A stretch of DNA of 64,000 nucleotides from Collinsella aerofaciens (GTDB lineage Bacteria > Actinomycetota > Coriobacteriia > Coriobacteriales > Coriobacteriaceae). The position numbers were made by a program, and so were the translations under genes. The stretch spans positions 310,001 to 374,000 of the forward strand of contig NZ_OY725717.1 of NCBI RefSeq assembly GCF_963360655.1. Reading direction: 5' to 3'. Shown here piece by piece: positions 52,905-63,500 of the stretch. The stretch's first letter is position 1. The number at the start of each line of letters is the position of its first letter. The notes beneath the pieces were generated by a model. The model was not told the DNA's origin. It did no database searches and saw only the letters and a program-made list of their open reading frames with translations.

Positions 52905-55900
52905 TTAGATAACCGTCACGCGGCCTTGGTTGCCGACGATGGCCTTTGCCTCTGCCAGCAGCGGAATCGAGCGTGCATTGACCTTGGCCGGCACCTCAGC
53001 GCGCAGCACGCGCCCGTCGACTTGCTCAATAAAGATCTCCACGCGGTCGCCGCCCGGGTTGGTGGTGAGCACCGTGGCCAGGCGCGCCATATTGCCCTGG
53101 CTAAAGCGGCTGTTGGGCACCATGACCTCAAAGACCTTGGGCTTGTTTTTCTCCTCGCTAAGCTCCAGCGGCACAATCTCCTGCGCGATGATCTGGTCGC
53201 CGCGGTCCGAGCGCTCGAGCTTGCCCTTAATGCGCACAAACGCGTCGGACAGCTGCGCGCCGGTCTCGGGATCGACCTCGCCGTACAGATACCCCTCGGC
53301 CTCCTTGTAGGTCTTGGGGAACACCACGACCGTGGCCTCGCCTTCCATGTCCTCGAGCTGCACGATGCCCATGGGGTCGCCGTTTTTGGTCACGCGCTTG
53401 GACACGCTCGAGACCATGCCGGCCCACCACAGCGCCTTGCCCTCGGGAATCTCCTGGTTGATGGTACCGCCCGTGGGGTTTTGCACCTCATAGCCGGTGT
53501 CGATCTGCGAGAACGAGAAGTCGCGCGCTTTGCTAAGTGCATACTCAAACGGGCGCAACGGGTGGTCCGAGACATAGATGCCCAGAACCTCCTTCTCCTG
53601 GCTCAGCTTAAGGTGGCGGTCCCACTCCTGGCCGTCCGGATCGGGCACGCTCACCTCAAAGCCCGAGCCCTCAACGTCGCCGAACATATCGAAGAACGAC
53701 GTCTGGCCGCTCGCGCGATCCTTTTGGCGCTTCACGGCGGCATCGATGATGTTCTCGGGGTTGTTCTTATCCACAAAGTGCATCATCTGGCGACGCGGAT
53801 ACCCCGTGGAGTCGAAGGCGCCTGCCTTGATGAGCGATTCGATCACGCGACGGTTGGCCTGGCTCGAGTCCACGCGCTCGACAAAGTCGTGCAGCGTCTT
53901 AAACGGGCCGCCCGCCTCGCGCTCGGCGATAATCGCCTGCGCCACGCCAGTGCCCACGCCGCGGATGCCGGCCAGACCAAAGCGCACGCCCTCCTTGGTA
54001 GCCGTGAACTCGGTACCGGACTCGTTGACATCTGGCGACAGCACGGGGATGCCGTCGTGGCGGCACGCCGAGACGTAATGAACGATCTTGTCGGTCTTGC
54101 CCGTGTAGGACGTCAGAACGGCCGCCATGTACTCGTGCGGATAGTGCGCCTTGAGCCACGCCGTCTGCATAACCAGGATGGCGTAGCCGGCGGAGTGCGA
54201 CTTGTTAAAGGCGTAAGACGCGAACTCGAGAACATCGTCCCAAATCTTCTGGGCGACCTCGCGCGTGTAGTTGTTCTTGATAGCACCGTTCATCCAGTGG
54301 TCGTAGGTGGTCTCGTCCGAGCCATCCTCCCAGTGGAGCACCGTCGACGTGAGCAGCTTGATCTTTTTCTTAGCCACGGGCTTACGGATACGCGAGTCCG
54401 ATTCGCCCTTGGAGAAGCCGCACATCTCGACGGAGATGAGCATAACCTGCTCCTGGTAGACCATGGTGCCGTAGGTTTCGCCCAGGATGTCGTCCAGGCG
54501 GTCGTCGTAGGAGACGGCCGGCTCCTTGCCGTTCATACGGTTGATGTAGGACGAAACCATGCCGGCGCCCAGCGGGCCCGGGCGGTACAGAGCGATCAAT
54601 GCCACGACGTGCTTGTATTCGGTGGGTTTCATGTTCTTGATCGTGGCCGTCATGCCGGCGGACTCGACCTGGAAGACGCCGGCGGTGTGGCCGGAGCCCA
54701 TGAGCTTAAAGATCTCGGGATCGTCAAAGGGAATCTCTTCCTCTTTGATGTCGATGCCGAAGTTCTTTTTGATGTTTGCCTTGGCCTTGGAGATAACCGT
54801 CAGCGTGCGCAGGCCAAGGAAGTCCATCTTGAGCAGGCCCATGTCGGCAACGGTATGGCCCTCGTACTGGGTAATCTCGACGCCGCCCTTGGTGTCGAGC
54901 TTGGTGGGCACATGCTCGTTGACGGGGTCGCGGCAGATCAGAACGGCGCACGCGTGCACGCCCTCGCCACGGGTGAGGCCCTCAATCGAGAGCGCCGTGT
55001 CGATGATGCGGCGGGCGTCGTCGTCCTTTTTATAGGCCTCGGCAAAGTCGGGGTTAAACAGATCCTCTTTGCCGGGTTGTTTTTCGAGCACCTGCTTGAG
55101 CTTGACCTTGGGGTCGCTCGAGACCATCTTGGACAGGCGCTGGCCCATGTAGACCGGGTAGTCCAGGACGCGCGCGGCGTCGTTGATGGCCTGCTTGGCC
55201 TTAATGGTCGAGTAGGTGATGACGTGGGTGACCTTCTCGGGGCCGTAGAGCTGGCGAACGTGCTCCACGACCTCGAGGCGCCGCTCATCGTCGAAGTCCA
55301 TATCGATATCGGGCATCTCGGTACGCTGCGGGGACAGGAACCTCTCGAACATCAGGCCGTTCTCGAGCGGGTCAAACGCGGTGATGTTCATGGCGTAGGC
55401 GACGATAGCGCCGGCGGCCGAGCCACGGCCGGGGCCGACGCCGATGCCGTTGTCCTTAGCCCATTGCACGTACTCGGCGACGATCAAAAAGTAGGCGGCA
55501 AAGCCCTTGTCGCAGATGACCTTGTATTCGTACTCAAAGCGCTCTTTGATGTTGACGCCGCCGATCTCGCGCGTGGCCCAGTCGTCACCGTAGTGCTGGC
55601 GCAGGCCTTTCTCGCACTCGCGGCGGAACTGGCTCTCGTGCGTCTCGCCGGGATCGAGCAACGGGAATCGCGGCAATATGATGGAGTCCCAGTCCAGCTC
55701 AACGTAGCACTTGTCAGCAATCTCGAGCGTGTTGTCGCAGGCCTCGGGGCAATACGGGAACATCGCCCGCATCTCCTCCTCGGTCTTCATGTAAAACTCC
55801 GAGCCGGTCATGCGCATGCGGTTGGGGTCGTCGACCTTGGCATTCATACCAATGCACATGATGACGTCCTGCACGGGCGCATCCTCGCGGCGCAGGTAGT

Positions 55901-56708
55901 GGAAGTCGTTGGTGGCGATGACCTTGACGCCCACCTGCTTGGCGATGTCGATGAGCGTGCGGTCCATCTGCTCGTCAGTCAGGCCGTTGTCGGTGGTGAT
56001 GCCGTGTTCCTGGATCTCGATGTAGAAGTCACCGGGCTCGAAGGTATCACGGAAGGTCTCGGCCCACTTGATGGCGCCTTCCATGTCGCCGCGGTCGATG
56101 TATTTGGGGATGATGCCCGCGATACAGGCGCTCGTGCAGATCATGCCCTTGGCATGGCGGCGCAGGTTGTCGAGCGTCACGCGCGGCTTGTAGTAAAAGC
56201 CCTGCACGGCGGCCTCGGAGACCGTCTGCATTAGGTTGACGTAGCCCTCCTGATCCTTGGCCAGAAGGATCATGTGGTAGAGCTCGGGCTTGTGGTCGCG
56301 GGCAAGGGTCTCGTCCGGCGTAAAGTAGACCTCGCAGCCAAAGATGGGCTTGATGACCAGGGGCGGTTTGAGCTCGTCGATGTTGCCCTTCTCGTCCCAC
56401 ATGGCCATGTCTTTGACGTACTGGGCATGCTCGCGCGGGTTTTCCTCGGGATCGGGCTCCACCAGCTCGTCGCGGCGGTCCTTTTCCAAGAAGGCCTTGT
56501 CGTGGCTCCAGGTTTTGTACTCGGGCGTGTTGTGATTGACGGCGTCGCAGGCCAGCGCCAGGTCGGGCACGCCATACATGTAGCCGTGGTCGGTAATGGC
56601 CACGGCGGGCATGCCAAGTTCAACGGCACGATTGACCATATCCTGGATACGGGTTGCGCCGTCGAGCATGGAGAAAACAGTGTGATTGTGCAGATGGACG
56701 AATGCCAT
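52905..56708 (-). CDS. dnaE: DNA polymerase III alpha subunit DnaE
   Basis: 1267 residues. The PHP domain starts the protein (HLHNHTVFSMLDG). The catalytic aspartates are in MPDIDMDFDDERR near residue 470, with GPGRGSAAGA just before. Helix-hairpin-helix and OB-fold regions occupy the C-terminus. Replicative polymerase of the DnaE1 type, slightly longer than average through acidic insertions. ATG 56708 lies behind GGAG. Confidence 0.97.
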   Translation of the reverse strand: MAFVHLHNHTVFSMLDGATRIQDMVNRAVELGMPAVAITDHGYMYGVPDLALACDAVNHNTPEYKTWSHDKAFLEKDRRDELVEPDPEENPREHAQYVKDMAMWDEKGNIDELKPPLVIKPIFGCEVYFTPDETLARDHKPELYHMILLAKDQEGYVNLMQTVSEAAVQGFYYKPRVTLDNLRRHAKGMICTSACIAGIIPKYIDRGDMEGAIKWAETFRDTFEPGDFYIEIQEHGITTDNGLTDEQMDRTLIDIAKQVGVKVIATNDFHYLRREDAPVQDVIMCIGMNAKVDDPNRMRMTGSEFYMKTEEEMRAMFPYCPEACDNTLEIADKCYVELDWDSIILPRFPLLDPGETHESQFRRECEKGLRQHYGDDWATREIGGVNIKERFEYEYKVICDKGFAAYFLIVAEYVQWAKDNGIGVGPGRGSAAGAIVAYAMNITAFDPLENGLMFERFLSPQRTEMPDIDMDFDDERRLEVVEHVRQLYGPEKVTHVITYSTIKAKQAINDAARVLDYPVYMGQRLSKMVSSDPKVKLKQVLEKQPGKEDLFNPDFAEAYKKDDDARRIIDTALSIEGLTRGEGVHACAVLICRDPVNEHVPTKLDTKGGVEITQYEGHTVADMGLLKMDFLGLRTLTVISKAKANIKKNFGIDIKEEEIPFDDPEIFKLMGSGHTAGVFQVESAGMTATIKNMKPTEYKHVVALIALYRPGPLGAGMVSSYINRMNGKEPAVSYDDRLDDILGETYGTMVYQEQVMLISVEMCGFSKGESDSRIRKPVAKKKIKLLTSTVLHWEDGSDETTYDHWMNGAIKNNYTREVAQKIWDDVLEFASYAFNKSHSAGYAILVMQTAWLKAHYPHEYMAAVLTSYTGKTDKIVHYVSACRHDGIPVLSPDVNESGTEFTATKEGVRFGLAGIRGVGTGVAQAIIAEREAGGPFKTLHDFVERVDSSQANRRVIESLIKAGAFDSTGYPRRQMMHFVDKNNPENIIDAAVKRQKDRASGQTSFFDMFGDVEGSGFEVSVPDPDGQEWDRHLKLSQEKEVLGIYVSDHPLRPFEYALSKARDFSFSQIDTGYEVQNPTGGTINQEIPEGKALWWAGMVSSVSKRVTKNGDPMGIVQLEDMEGEATVVVFPKTYKEAEGYLYGEVDPETGAQLSDAFVRIKGKLERSDRGDQIIAQEIVPLELSEEKNKPKVFEVMVPNSRFSQGNMARLATVLTTNPGGDRVEIFIEQVDGRVLRAEVPAKVNARSIPLLAEAKAIVGNQGRVTVI

Positions 56709-56809
56709 GTGATGAGCTCCGATGCGGGTTCGTGTTCTGACTGAACGATTTTACCGCACGGCACGGACAGCACCCGAACCTAGCCAAACCAACACGGCTC
56801 CTCTTGCAG

Positions 56810-56871
56810 TTGCGGTGAAATGCGGACTGTTTGGCGGCTTTTTGGCCAAAACAGTCCGTATTCCACCGCAA
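56810..56871. repeat. Intergenic palindrome, TTGCGGTGA family, copy 2
   Basis: 23-bp arms (56810-56832 with 56849-56871) with two G-T-compatible mismatches and a 16-nt loop. The outer part TTGCGGTGA matches the palindrome at 1441-1507, while the inner parts differ. It lies between dnaE and the stop of the AddA-like gene. Confidence 0.8.
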
Positions 56872-56883
56872 GTTATCTGAGGG

Positions 56884-59800
56884 CTAGAAGTTGTAGGTGA
56901 CCACTTGAGGTTCGGCGGGTTCGACGAAGAGGGTCGGATCCGGCTGCTCCACGCGGACGAACTTGACGGTCACGGCCTCAAAGCCCGCCTTGTGCAACAC
57001 GTCGGCGTAAACGCGCGCCTGCAGGGCGTGCTTCTCGAGCAGCTGGTCCGGCGTCTCGTCCGGCGTGCCGCCCGTCTTGTAATCAATGACCAGGGCGCGC
57101 GACGGATCGGCCGGGTCGGTGGCCAGTGCATCGATGGCGCCCTCGGCATAGGCACCGTAGCGAGCGATGTCCTCGTCCTCGCAGCCCAGCGAAAAGAACG
57201 GCACCTCGGCGCGAACGCACGGCCACGCGAGCAGATCGGCACGAACAGCCGACTTGAGCCAGCGGTTCAGGGCAACGTCGAAGCGTTCGCGCTGCTCCGG
57301 CGTCAGGCGCCACAGGCGCGCCAGAGCATCGGCACGCTCAGCGGGCAGCGCATCGGAACCCATCTCGATCAGCCACTGGCAGGCGGCATGGAACGCCGAG
57401 CCCAGCGCCATGGGGTTGCCGGCGGGCTCGACAGCGGCCACGTCCGCATCCGTCATCTCGGAACCATCCGACTCCGCATCATCGCCAGCCTCGTCCATGG
57501 GCACACGCGCCTCGGCGGCACGGTCCTCTGTCTCGGCATGGAGCGCCGCGGCGATTGACGAGTAGCTATACGAGTCACGCACCGGAAATGGACAGATGCC
57601 CATGCGCACGCCCACTGCCTGGGAATACACAAGCTCAAACGAATCGGGCTTGGGGTCGGCAGGACCAGGGACGATTGTACTGGCCGAATCGTCGGCAGCA
57701 TCTGCATCGGCATCGCCGCGGACAAGCCTGCCCTCGACATCCAGCGAAGCGTTGGCCTCAAACGCCTGCTCGCCAAAGGTAAAGCCCGCGAGCGAGATGA
57801 GCTCGTAGTCGCCCGGCTTGGAGTTGTCGAACACCAAACGGTCGCTATCGAGCTGCGGCATGTCCAGAGCGTCCGTCGGCAGAATGCGGCGCAGGACATC
57901 GTAGGTCAGATCCGTCTCGACATCGAAGGTCGGCGCCGCCACCTTGCCGCGGCTCACGCCGGCATCCATCGCCAAGATCACCAGCTCGCGCGCACGCGTC
58001 ATGGCGACATAGAGCAGACGAGCCCGCTCCTCGAGCGAAAGCTGCAGGTCGTCGTTGCGCAGGCGAACGAATGCCTCGGCGGGAGAACCCGTCGCGCAGA
58101 CATCCTCCATGAGCTCCGGCGGTAGCCACAGCGACGTGCCCTTGCCCTTAAACGCGTGCTCAAACTGCTTTTTGACGTCGTCGCCCTTCACAAAGGTTCC
58201 GTCGGTGAGCTTAACGCCGTCGAAGCGTGCCGGCAGCGCCACGACCTGCGCTCCTCCCTCGACGCGACCCATCTGTGCCGCACCCGAGGGCTTACGCACG
58301 CCAAAGCACTCGGCGACCGCCACGACCGGATATTCCAGACCCTTAGAGGCGTGAACCGTCATGATGCGCACCGCGCCGTCGCCCTCCTCGTTGAGGGCAC
58401 CCGGGGCTTCCTTGCCCGCCAAGAAGCGGTCGAAGGCCAGCGCGATGGAACGCGGCGAGTTACCGAACTCGGCCTCCGCCTCGGCCACGGCGTCGAGCGC
58501 CTTGAGCACGTTGGCGGCAATGGCCTTGCCTTCGGGACCGCGCTGTGCCAGACGCACAAACCAGCCGGAGGCGTTGACCACGTCGCGCGCGATGGCGGCG
58601 AACGAATCGCGGCCCACGCGACGAAGCGCATACCGCAGCACCTCGCGGGCGCGCGTCACCAGCGGCAAGTCTTGCAAACCCGGCACGTCGAAATCACTCA
58701 TGATGCCCGCATCGATGTTGCGGCGCGACGTCTCGCCTGTCTGCTCGTCGAGTTTGGTCGCCAGCGCCAGGAACTCCTGGGCGCCGAGCGCAAACATCGG
58801 CGAGGCGAGCAGCGGCATAAGGCCCTGCGCCGTATCGGCCGGATTGGCGAGCGCGCAGACCAGGGCACGCACCGTCTGCACCTCGGCAGCCTGGGCAAAG
58901 ACCGAGCCGCCCGCGATGACGCAGTCGAGCCCCTGATCGCGGAAAGCCTGCGCGTAGACATCTGCGTTGGTCATGCGGCCCAGCAGCAGCACCATGCCGC
59001 CCTGGGGCTGGCCGGCATCGGCAAGTGCGCGGAAGCGTTCGGCGATCGCACGGGCCTTGGCCTGCGTGCGCTCCTGCGTACTGCCGCCGGCAACAAAGAG
59101 GGCCTGGCGACGCGAGGCGTCCGCCACCAGCGTGTCCTTGCGGCCGTCGCTCGCCTCAAGATCCAAAAAGCCCTGCATCAGGCCGCCATCGTCGCCATCA
59201 AAGACGCGCGCCACGTAACGCAGCACCTCGTCATGGCTGCGGAAGTTGCGCACAAGCTTAACGAGCTCGCCAGCAGGGGCGTCGGCCGCGGCAGTCGCCT
59301 CGGGCGCGGTAGACGAGCCCACCTTGCGCTCCTGGCGACGGAAGACCTCGACCTCGGCGCCGCGGAAGCGGTAGATCGACTGCTGCGCATCGCCCACGGT
59401 ACAAAGCGCACGCTCCCCCGCGCCGGTCAGGTAACGGATCAGGTCGACCTGCATCTGGTCGGTATCCTGGAACTCGTCGATCATGACCATCTTAAAGCGG
59501 CCCTCGTAGGCGGCTCGGATGGCGGGATAATCGCGCAGCGCCTCATATGCCATGCGCAGCAGATCGTTATTGTCGAGCGCGGACTGGTCGGCCTTGAGCG
59601 CACGGTACTCCGCCTCCACGGAACGGGCCAGGCCCACCAGCGCATCGAGCGCCGGGCCACCGCAGGCAAGCACGATATTGATAAACGCATCGGCGGCCTC
59701 GGCCTTGAGCAGCTCGGCTTGCTCCTTAGGGAATGCCTTGCTCGCGCGCGGCATGGTGCACGACATCATGAGTCGCGCCGCATCGGCCATGGTCTTGCCG

Positions 59801-60516
59801 CTCGCCTCGAACGCGTCGATGGCATCGAGCGCCGCCTGCGCCTTCTCGGTCGAGGCCTTGCTCGCACCCAGCGCCGCGCGATAGGCATCGGCGAGTGCCG
59901 AGGTATCGGCCTGGCCGCGCGCCACGCGCACGTCGTCCATACCGCCCGGCAACTGGCTCGACAGCTCCAGCAGGTCGCGCACCAGACCCTTGATGGTCGT
60001 ACCGCCGCCAAAGGAACCGCCCTCGCCCGCCATGGGATACCAGGCATAGAGGGCCTTGAGCGATGCCGCGAGCTCGGGGGCGGCATCGGGTGCCGTCGCG
60101 CGACCCAGCACATGCTCAACAGCCTGATCCATGAGCTCGTCGGTATCGGTGAGCACCGTGAACTCGGGGTCGATGCCCAGCTCCAGCGCGTGCGCGCGCA
60201 GGATACGCGAGCACATGCCGTGAATGGTCGAAATCCACGCGTCGTCGACGGTCAGTGCTTCCTCGTCCATACCCTCGTCGATAAGCGCACGGCGCACGCG
60301 GTCGCGGATCTCGGCCGCGGCATCCTTGGTAAAGGTGATGGCGAGTACCTGGTCCAGATGCTCGACGAACGGACCGGATTCGGGCGAGAGCGCATAGACG
60401 ATGCGGCGCGTGAGGGTAAAGGTCTTACCCGAACCGGCGCCCGCCGAGACAAACAGCGGGCGGTCGAGCGTTTTGACAATCTGCAGCTGTTGCGGCATCA
60501 AAGTCGAAAGATCCAT
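56884..60516 (-). CDS. addA: AddA-type UvrD-like helicase-nuclease
   Basis: 1210 residues. Walker A SAGAGSGKTFTLTRR near residue 25, motif II MIDEFQDTDQMQ, and UvrD-type motifs (TVHASKGLEYPV, LYVAMTRARELV). A C-terminal RecB-like nuclease carries ALVIDYKTGG near residue 1150. With the gene ending 3 bp upstream it forms an AddAB/RecBCD-like double-strand-break end-processing complex. The RBS lies in the tail of the upstream gene. Confidence 0.92.
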   Translation of the reverse strand: MDLSTLMPQQLQIVKTLDRPLFVSAGAGSGKTFTLTRRIVYALSPESGPFVEHLDQVLAITFTKDAAAEIRDRVRRALIDEGMDEEALTVDDAWISTIHGMCSRILRAHALELGIDPEFTVLTDTDELMDQAVEHVLGRATAPDAAPELAASLKALYAWYPMAGEGGSFGGGTTIKGLVRDLLELSSQLPGGMDDVRVARGQADTSALADAYRAALGASKASTEKAQAALDAIDAFEASGKTMADAARLMMSCTMPRASKAFPKEQAELLKAEAADAFINIVLACGGPALDALVGLARSVEAEYRALKADQSALDNNDLLRMAYEALRDYPAIRAAYEGRFKMVMIDEFQDTDQMQVDLIRYLTGAGERALCTVGDAQQSIYRFRGAEVEVFRRQERKVGSSTAPEATAAADAPAGELVKLVRNFRSHDEVLRYVARVFDGDDGGLMQGFLDLEASDGRKDTLVADASRRQALFVAGGSTQERTQAKARAIAERFRALADAGQPQGGMVLLLGRMTNADVYAQAFRDQGLDCVIAGGSVFAQAAEVQTVRALVCALANPADTAQGLMPLLASPMFALGAQEFLALATKLDEQTGETSRRNIDAGIMSDFDVPGLQDLPLVTRAREVLRYALRRVGRDSFAAIARDVVNASGWFVRLAQRGPEGKAIAANVLKALDAVAEAEAEFGNSPRSIALAFDRFLAGKEAPGALNEEGDGAVRIMTVHASKGLEYPVVAVAECFGVRKPSGAAQMGRVEGGAQVVALPARFDGVKLTDGTFVKGDDVKKQFEHAFKGKGTSLWLPPELMEDVCATGSPAEAFVRLRNDDLQLSLEERARLLYVAMTRARELVILAMDAGVSRGKVAAPTFDVETDLTYDVLRRILPTDALDMPQLDSDRLVFDNSKPGDYELISLAGFTFGEQAFEANASLDVEGRLVRGDADADAADDSASTIVPGPADPKPDSFELVYSQAVGVRMGICPFPVRDSYSYSSIAAALHAETEDRAAEARVPMDEAGDDAESDGSEMTDADVAAVEPAGNPMALGSAFHAACQWLIEMGSDALPAERADALARLWRLTPEQRERFDVALNRWLKSAVRADLLAWPCVRAEVPFFSLGCEDEDIARYGAYAEGAIDALATDPADPSRALVIDYKTGGTPDETPDQLLEKHALQARVYADVLHKAGFEAVTVKFVRVEQPDPTLFVEPAEPQVVTYNF

Positions 60517-60519
60517 GGT

Positions 60520-63500
60520 CTACACGTCCCTCCTTACAAACGTTCCTTCGTGGTTATACGAGCAGCGGGCATGCGCGGCCTGCGTCGACGCCGGGTCGAC
60601 AGCAGCGACGTTGCCCGCCTCGAGTTCGCGCAAGCGCTCGGCGATGCCGGCCTCCACGCGATCGAGCAGGGCGTCGAAGTCCATGCTGCCACCCTCGCCG
60701 GGGAAACCTATCTTAAGGCCCGGGATGCGGCCGTCGCCGCGCTCTTCCTCGAGCAGCTCGGCGCTCGCGGCACCGCGCAACGCCGGCTTGCCGCCCTTGG
60801 TCGAAAAGTAGAGCGCCGCGCGGGTGTCCAAATCCAGCGCCCGGCGCATGGCCTGGGCGTAGATAAGCGTTTGGGTATGTGGTGGCAACCAGCGCGGATC
60901 GTCGATGGGTGCCGTGCCCGATTCCTCGTCGCGCACCGTAGGGTCGGCGAGCTTAAACTCCTCAACGCCCGTGCGATGCTTGTAGTCGATCACCACGGCA
61001 CGATTCTCGGCGTCCACGTCCACGCGGTCGATGCGCCCGCCAAGCGGCCAACCGGCATACTCGACCTTGAGCTCGTTGAAGGCGAACTCCAGGTAGCGCG
61101 GGGCAAAGGGGGCAAGTGCCTCGGACTCGTAGGCAAGCACACCCTCCAGCTGCGGCAAGATCTCGGCCACCTGGCGCTCCTCCACCGGGGAGAGCGGCAC
61201 CAGCGGGCCCTCCGTGCCGCGCTTGCCAGCGTGCTCGGCCAACGTCTCGTCAAAGACCTCGTGCAGCAGCTCCTGTGCACGCGGCAGATTCTCGGGCGTC
61301 ACGCGCTCCATGCCTTCTTGGGGCAGACGGGCATGCAGATGCTCCAGCACGTCGTGGACAAAGTTGCCCTTCTCCATGTTGTCAAAGCCCGCGTCGATAG
61401 ACTGGGGCTTGACGCGATACGACACGAACCAGCACAGTGGACAGGTAGAATAGGCCTCGATCTGCGAGGCGGACGTCAGACGCGGCACGAGCGGCGCGTT
61501 CTCGCCCTCGCCATCGCGACGGCGCAGAACCAGATACGGAATGGCTTCATCGCTCAGGTGCTGAGGGGCTTCGCAGGTCACGCGCTCGCGCTTGAGGCCT
61601 TCACCTGCCGCGGGATCAAAGTCGGCGATGATATCGCCCTCGCCCACGCACGTGGGCTTGGCAGCGCCAGCGGCCTCGGCATGTGCCCGCAGCTCGGTCC
61701 ATACGGCTGCCGGGTAGCACTCTCGCGCCTGGCGATCGTGTGTCACGCGGGCAAGCGCGACCGGACCGCTCGTCGCCTGCATTGCACGGCCAAAGCGCAC
61801 GCGCAGCAGGGCGGCGGGCTCCAAAGACACGCCGTCGCGGCGCAGCTCGGCCATCAACGTGGCAAGCGGGCCCTCTTCGTGCGAAAGCGGATAGCTGTCC
61901 AGGTCGACATCGGCAAACAGCACGGCATCGTAGCCGCCAGGACGCAAAACCGACGCATCGGCAAGCGACACGAAGCGCACTTGTGCCCGTGGCGTGCGAT
62001 CGACCTCGTAGGTCGCGTAATCGTAAGCGGTACTGCGCTTGTCCACCTTGGTTCGAACGCCGTCGAGAACCGGCACGGTCGCGGCCTGCGACACGTCGAG
62101 TGCGCGAGCATCGTTCATAAGGATGTCGATGGCATGGCGCAGCAAAGCCGTCTCTGCCTGGCGACGGGCCTGGCCGTCAAGGCCGCCTAGAGCGCGATCG
62201 GGCAGCGCCTCGGCAACGGCGAGCATGGCCTTGAGCGCCGTCACGGGTTTGTCGCGCCACAGCGCCTGGAACACGTCCGAGACCACACACGGCACGTTCT
62301 TAAACCAGTTTTCGTCGCTCGCCGCCTTGCGCGCGCCCCTCACCTGACCCTGGACGCTCTGCAGCAGGCTCTTAACGCCCGCAGTGGTCTTGTTGCGCGA
62401 CAGGCGTATGTTCTTGTCGAAGCCGCGGGCGCTCGCGGCGTCGGCACCCGAAAGCGGACTGTAGATCCAGTCGGTAAGCTCCGGCGCGGGCCACCACTCG
62501 GTCTTTGACGCCATGCCCTCATCGGCGGCCTTCATGCACTCGATCAGGCCGGCAAGCGCCGCAAACTGCCTGCCCGCAATGGATTGAGAAAACGCCGTGA
62601 ACTCAGTCGTCTCGGCCGCAATGTGACGCGCCGCCAGACGAGAGGCGAGTTCGCCGAACAGCTGGGGTGCCCGGGCAGAAACAACGAGCACGCGCACGGG
62701 GTCGGCAGAAGCGCCGTCGACCTCGGAACCCCGGCACGTTTTTACCAGATCATCAATTGCGTCCGCATAAGCATGAGCACGGGCATGGGGGCCAGCGACC
62801 TCAATAAAGGCAGGCTGAGCGGCGGTCCCGTAAGCGGCATCAGACGCGCCGACACCCTCCCCTAGCGGCGCGATCTCAAACAACACATCGCGGGCATCAA
62901 ATGCCGTGGCAAGCTCCTCGCGCATCGCCGCCTGCTCGCGGGCAAGCAGCACGACGACCTCTCCCCCATTGTTCGCCACGGCAGACAGCAGCTCGAGCAG
63001 ACCGTGCGTAAACGACGTGATACCGCGCACGCATACGGCGCGAGTGCACGCCGGCAGGCTATCGGCCAGGACACTGGTCATAATGTCAGCTGCCTCGCAG
63101 GGCTCAACCATATCTCGACGGTCCAAACCGCCCGCGTAGGCGCGCAAAAGCTCGAACACACGAGCCTCGGCATCGCTTTTTGGCTCAGGCTGGCAGTTGT
63201 CGCCACGGCATCGTTCGGCACCCGTCCCCGCAACGCCCGGCAACACGTCGCGGGCCATGCGCGCGAGCATGCGCACTGTGCCCTGGCTGCGCGAAAGCGG
63301 CTGCAGGTCGGCATCGTCGAGACGCGTGACCATGTCCGAGAACAGCATCTGGCGCTGCAGGTTGTCGACGAAACCGCGCCCGTCGCCCAAAAGCTCCCAA
63401 AGCGAGCGAAGCCACGATGTAGACGTCTTGTAGTCGATACCCAGCGAAACGCCGGCTTCCGCCGCATCATGACGGCACAGGTCGAGCTCGGCAAACGTAG

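Noticed and set aside
58156-62190. A very long open frame on the plus strand (about 1344 codons) antisense to the AddA/AddB-like genes
   Set aside because: Composition is Arg/His/Leu/Gln-rich without domain motifs. It mirrors the third-position GC bias of the real genes on the other strand.
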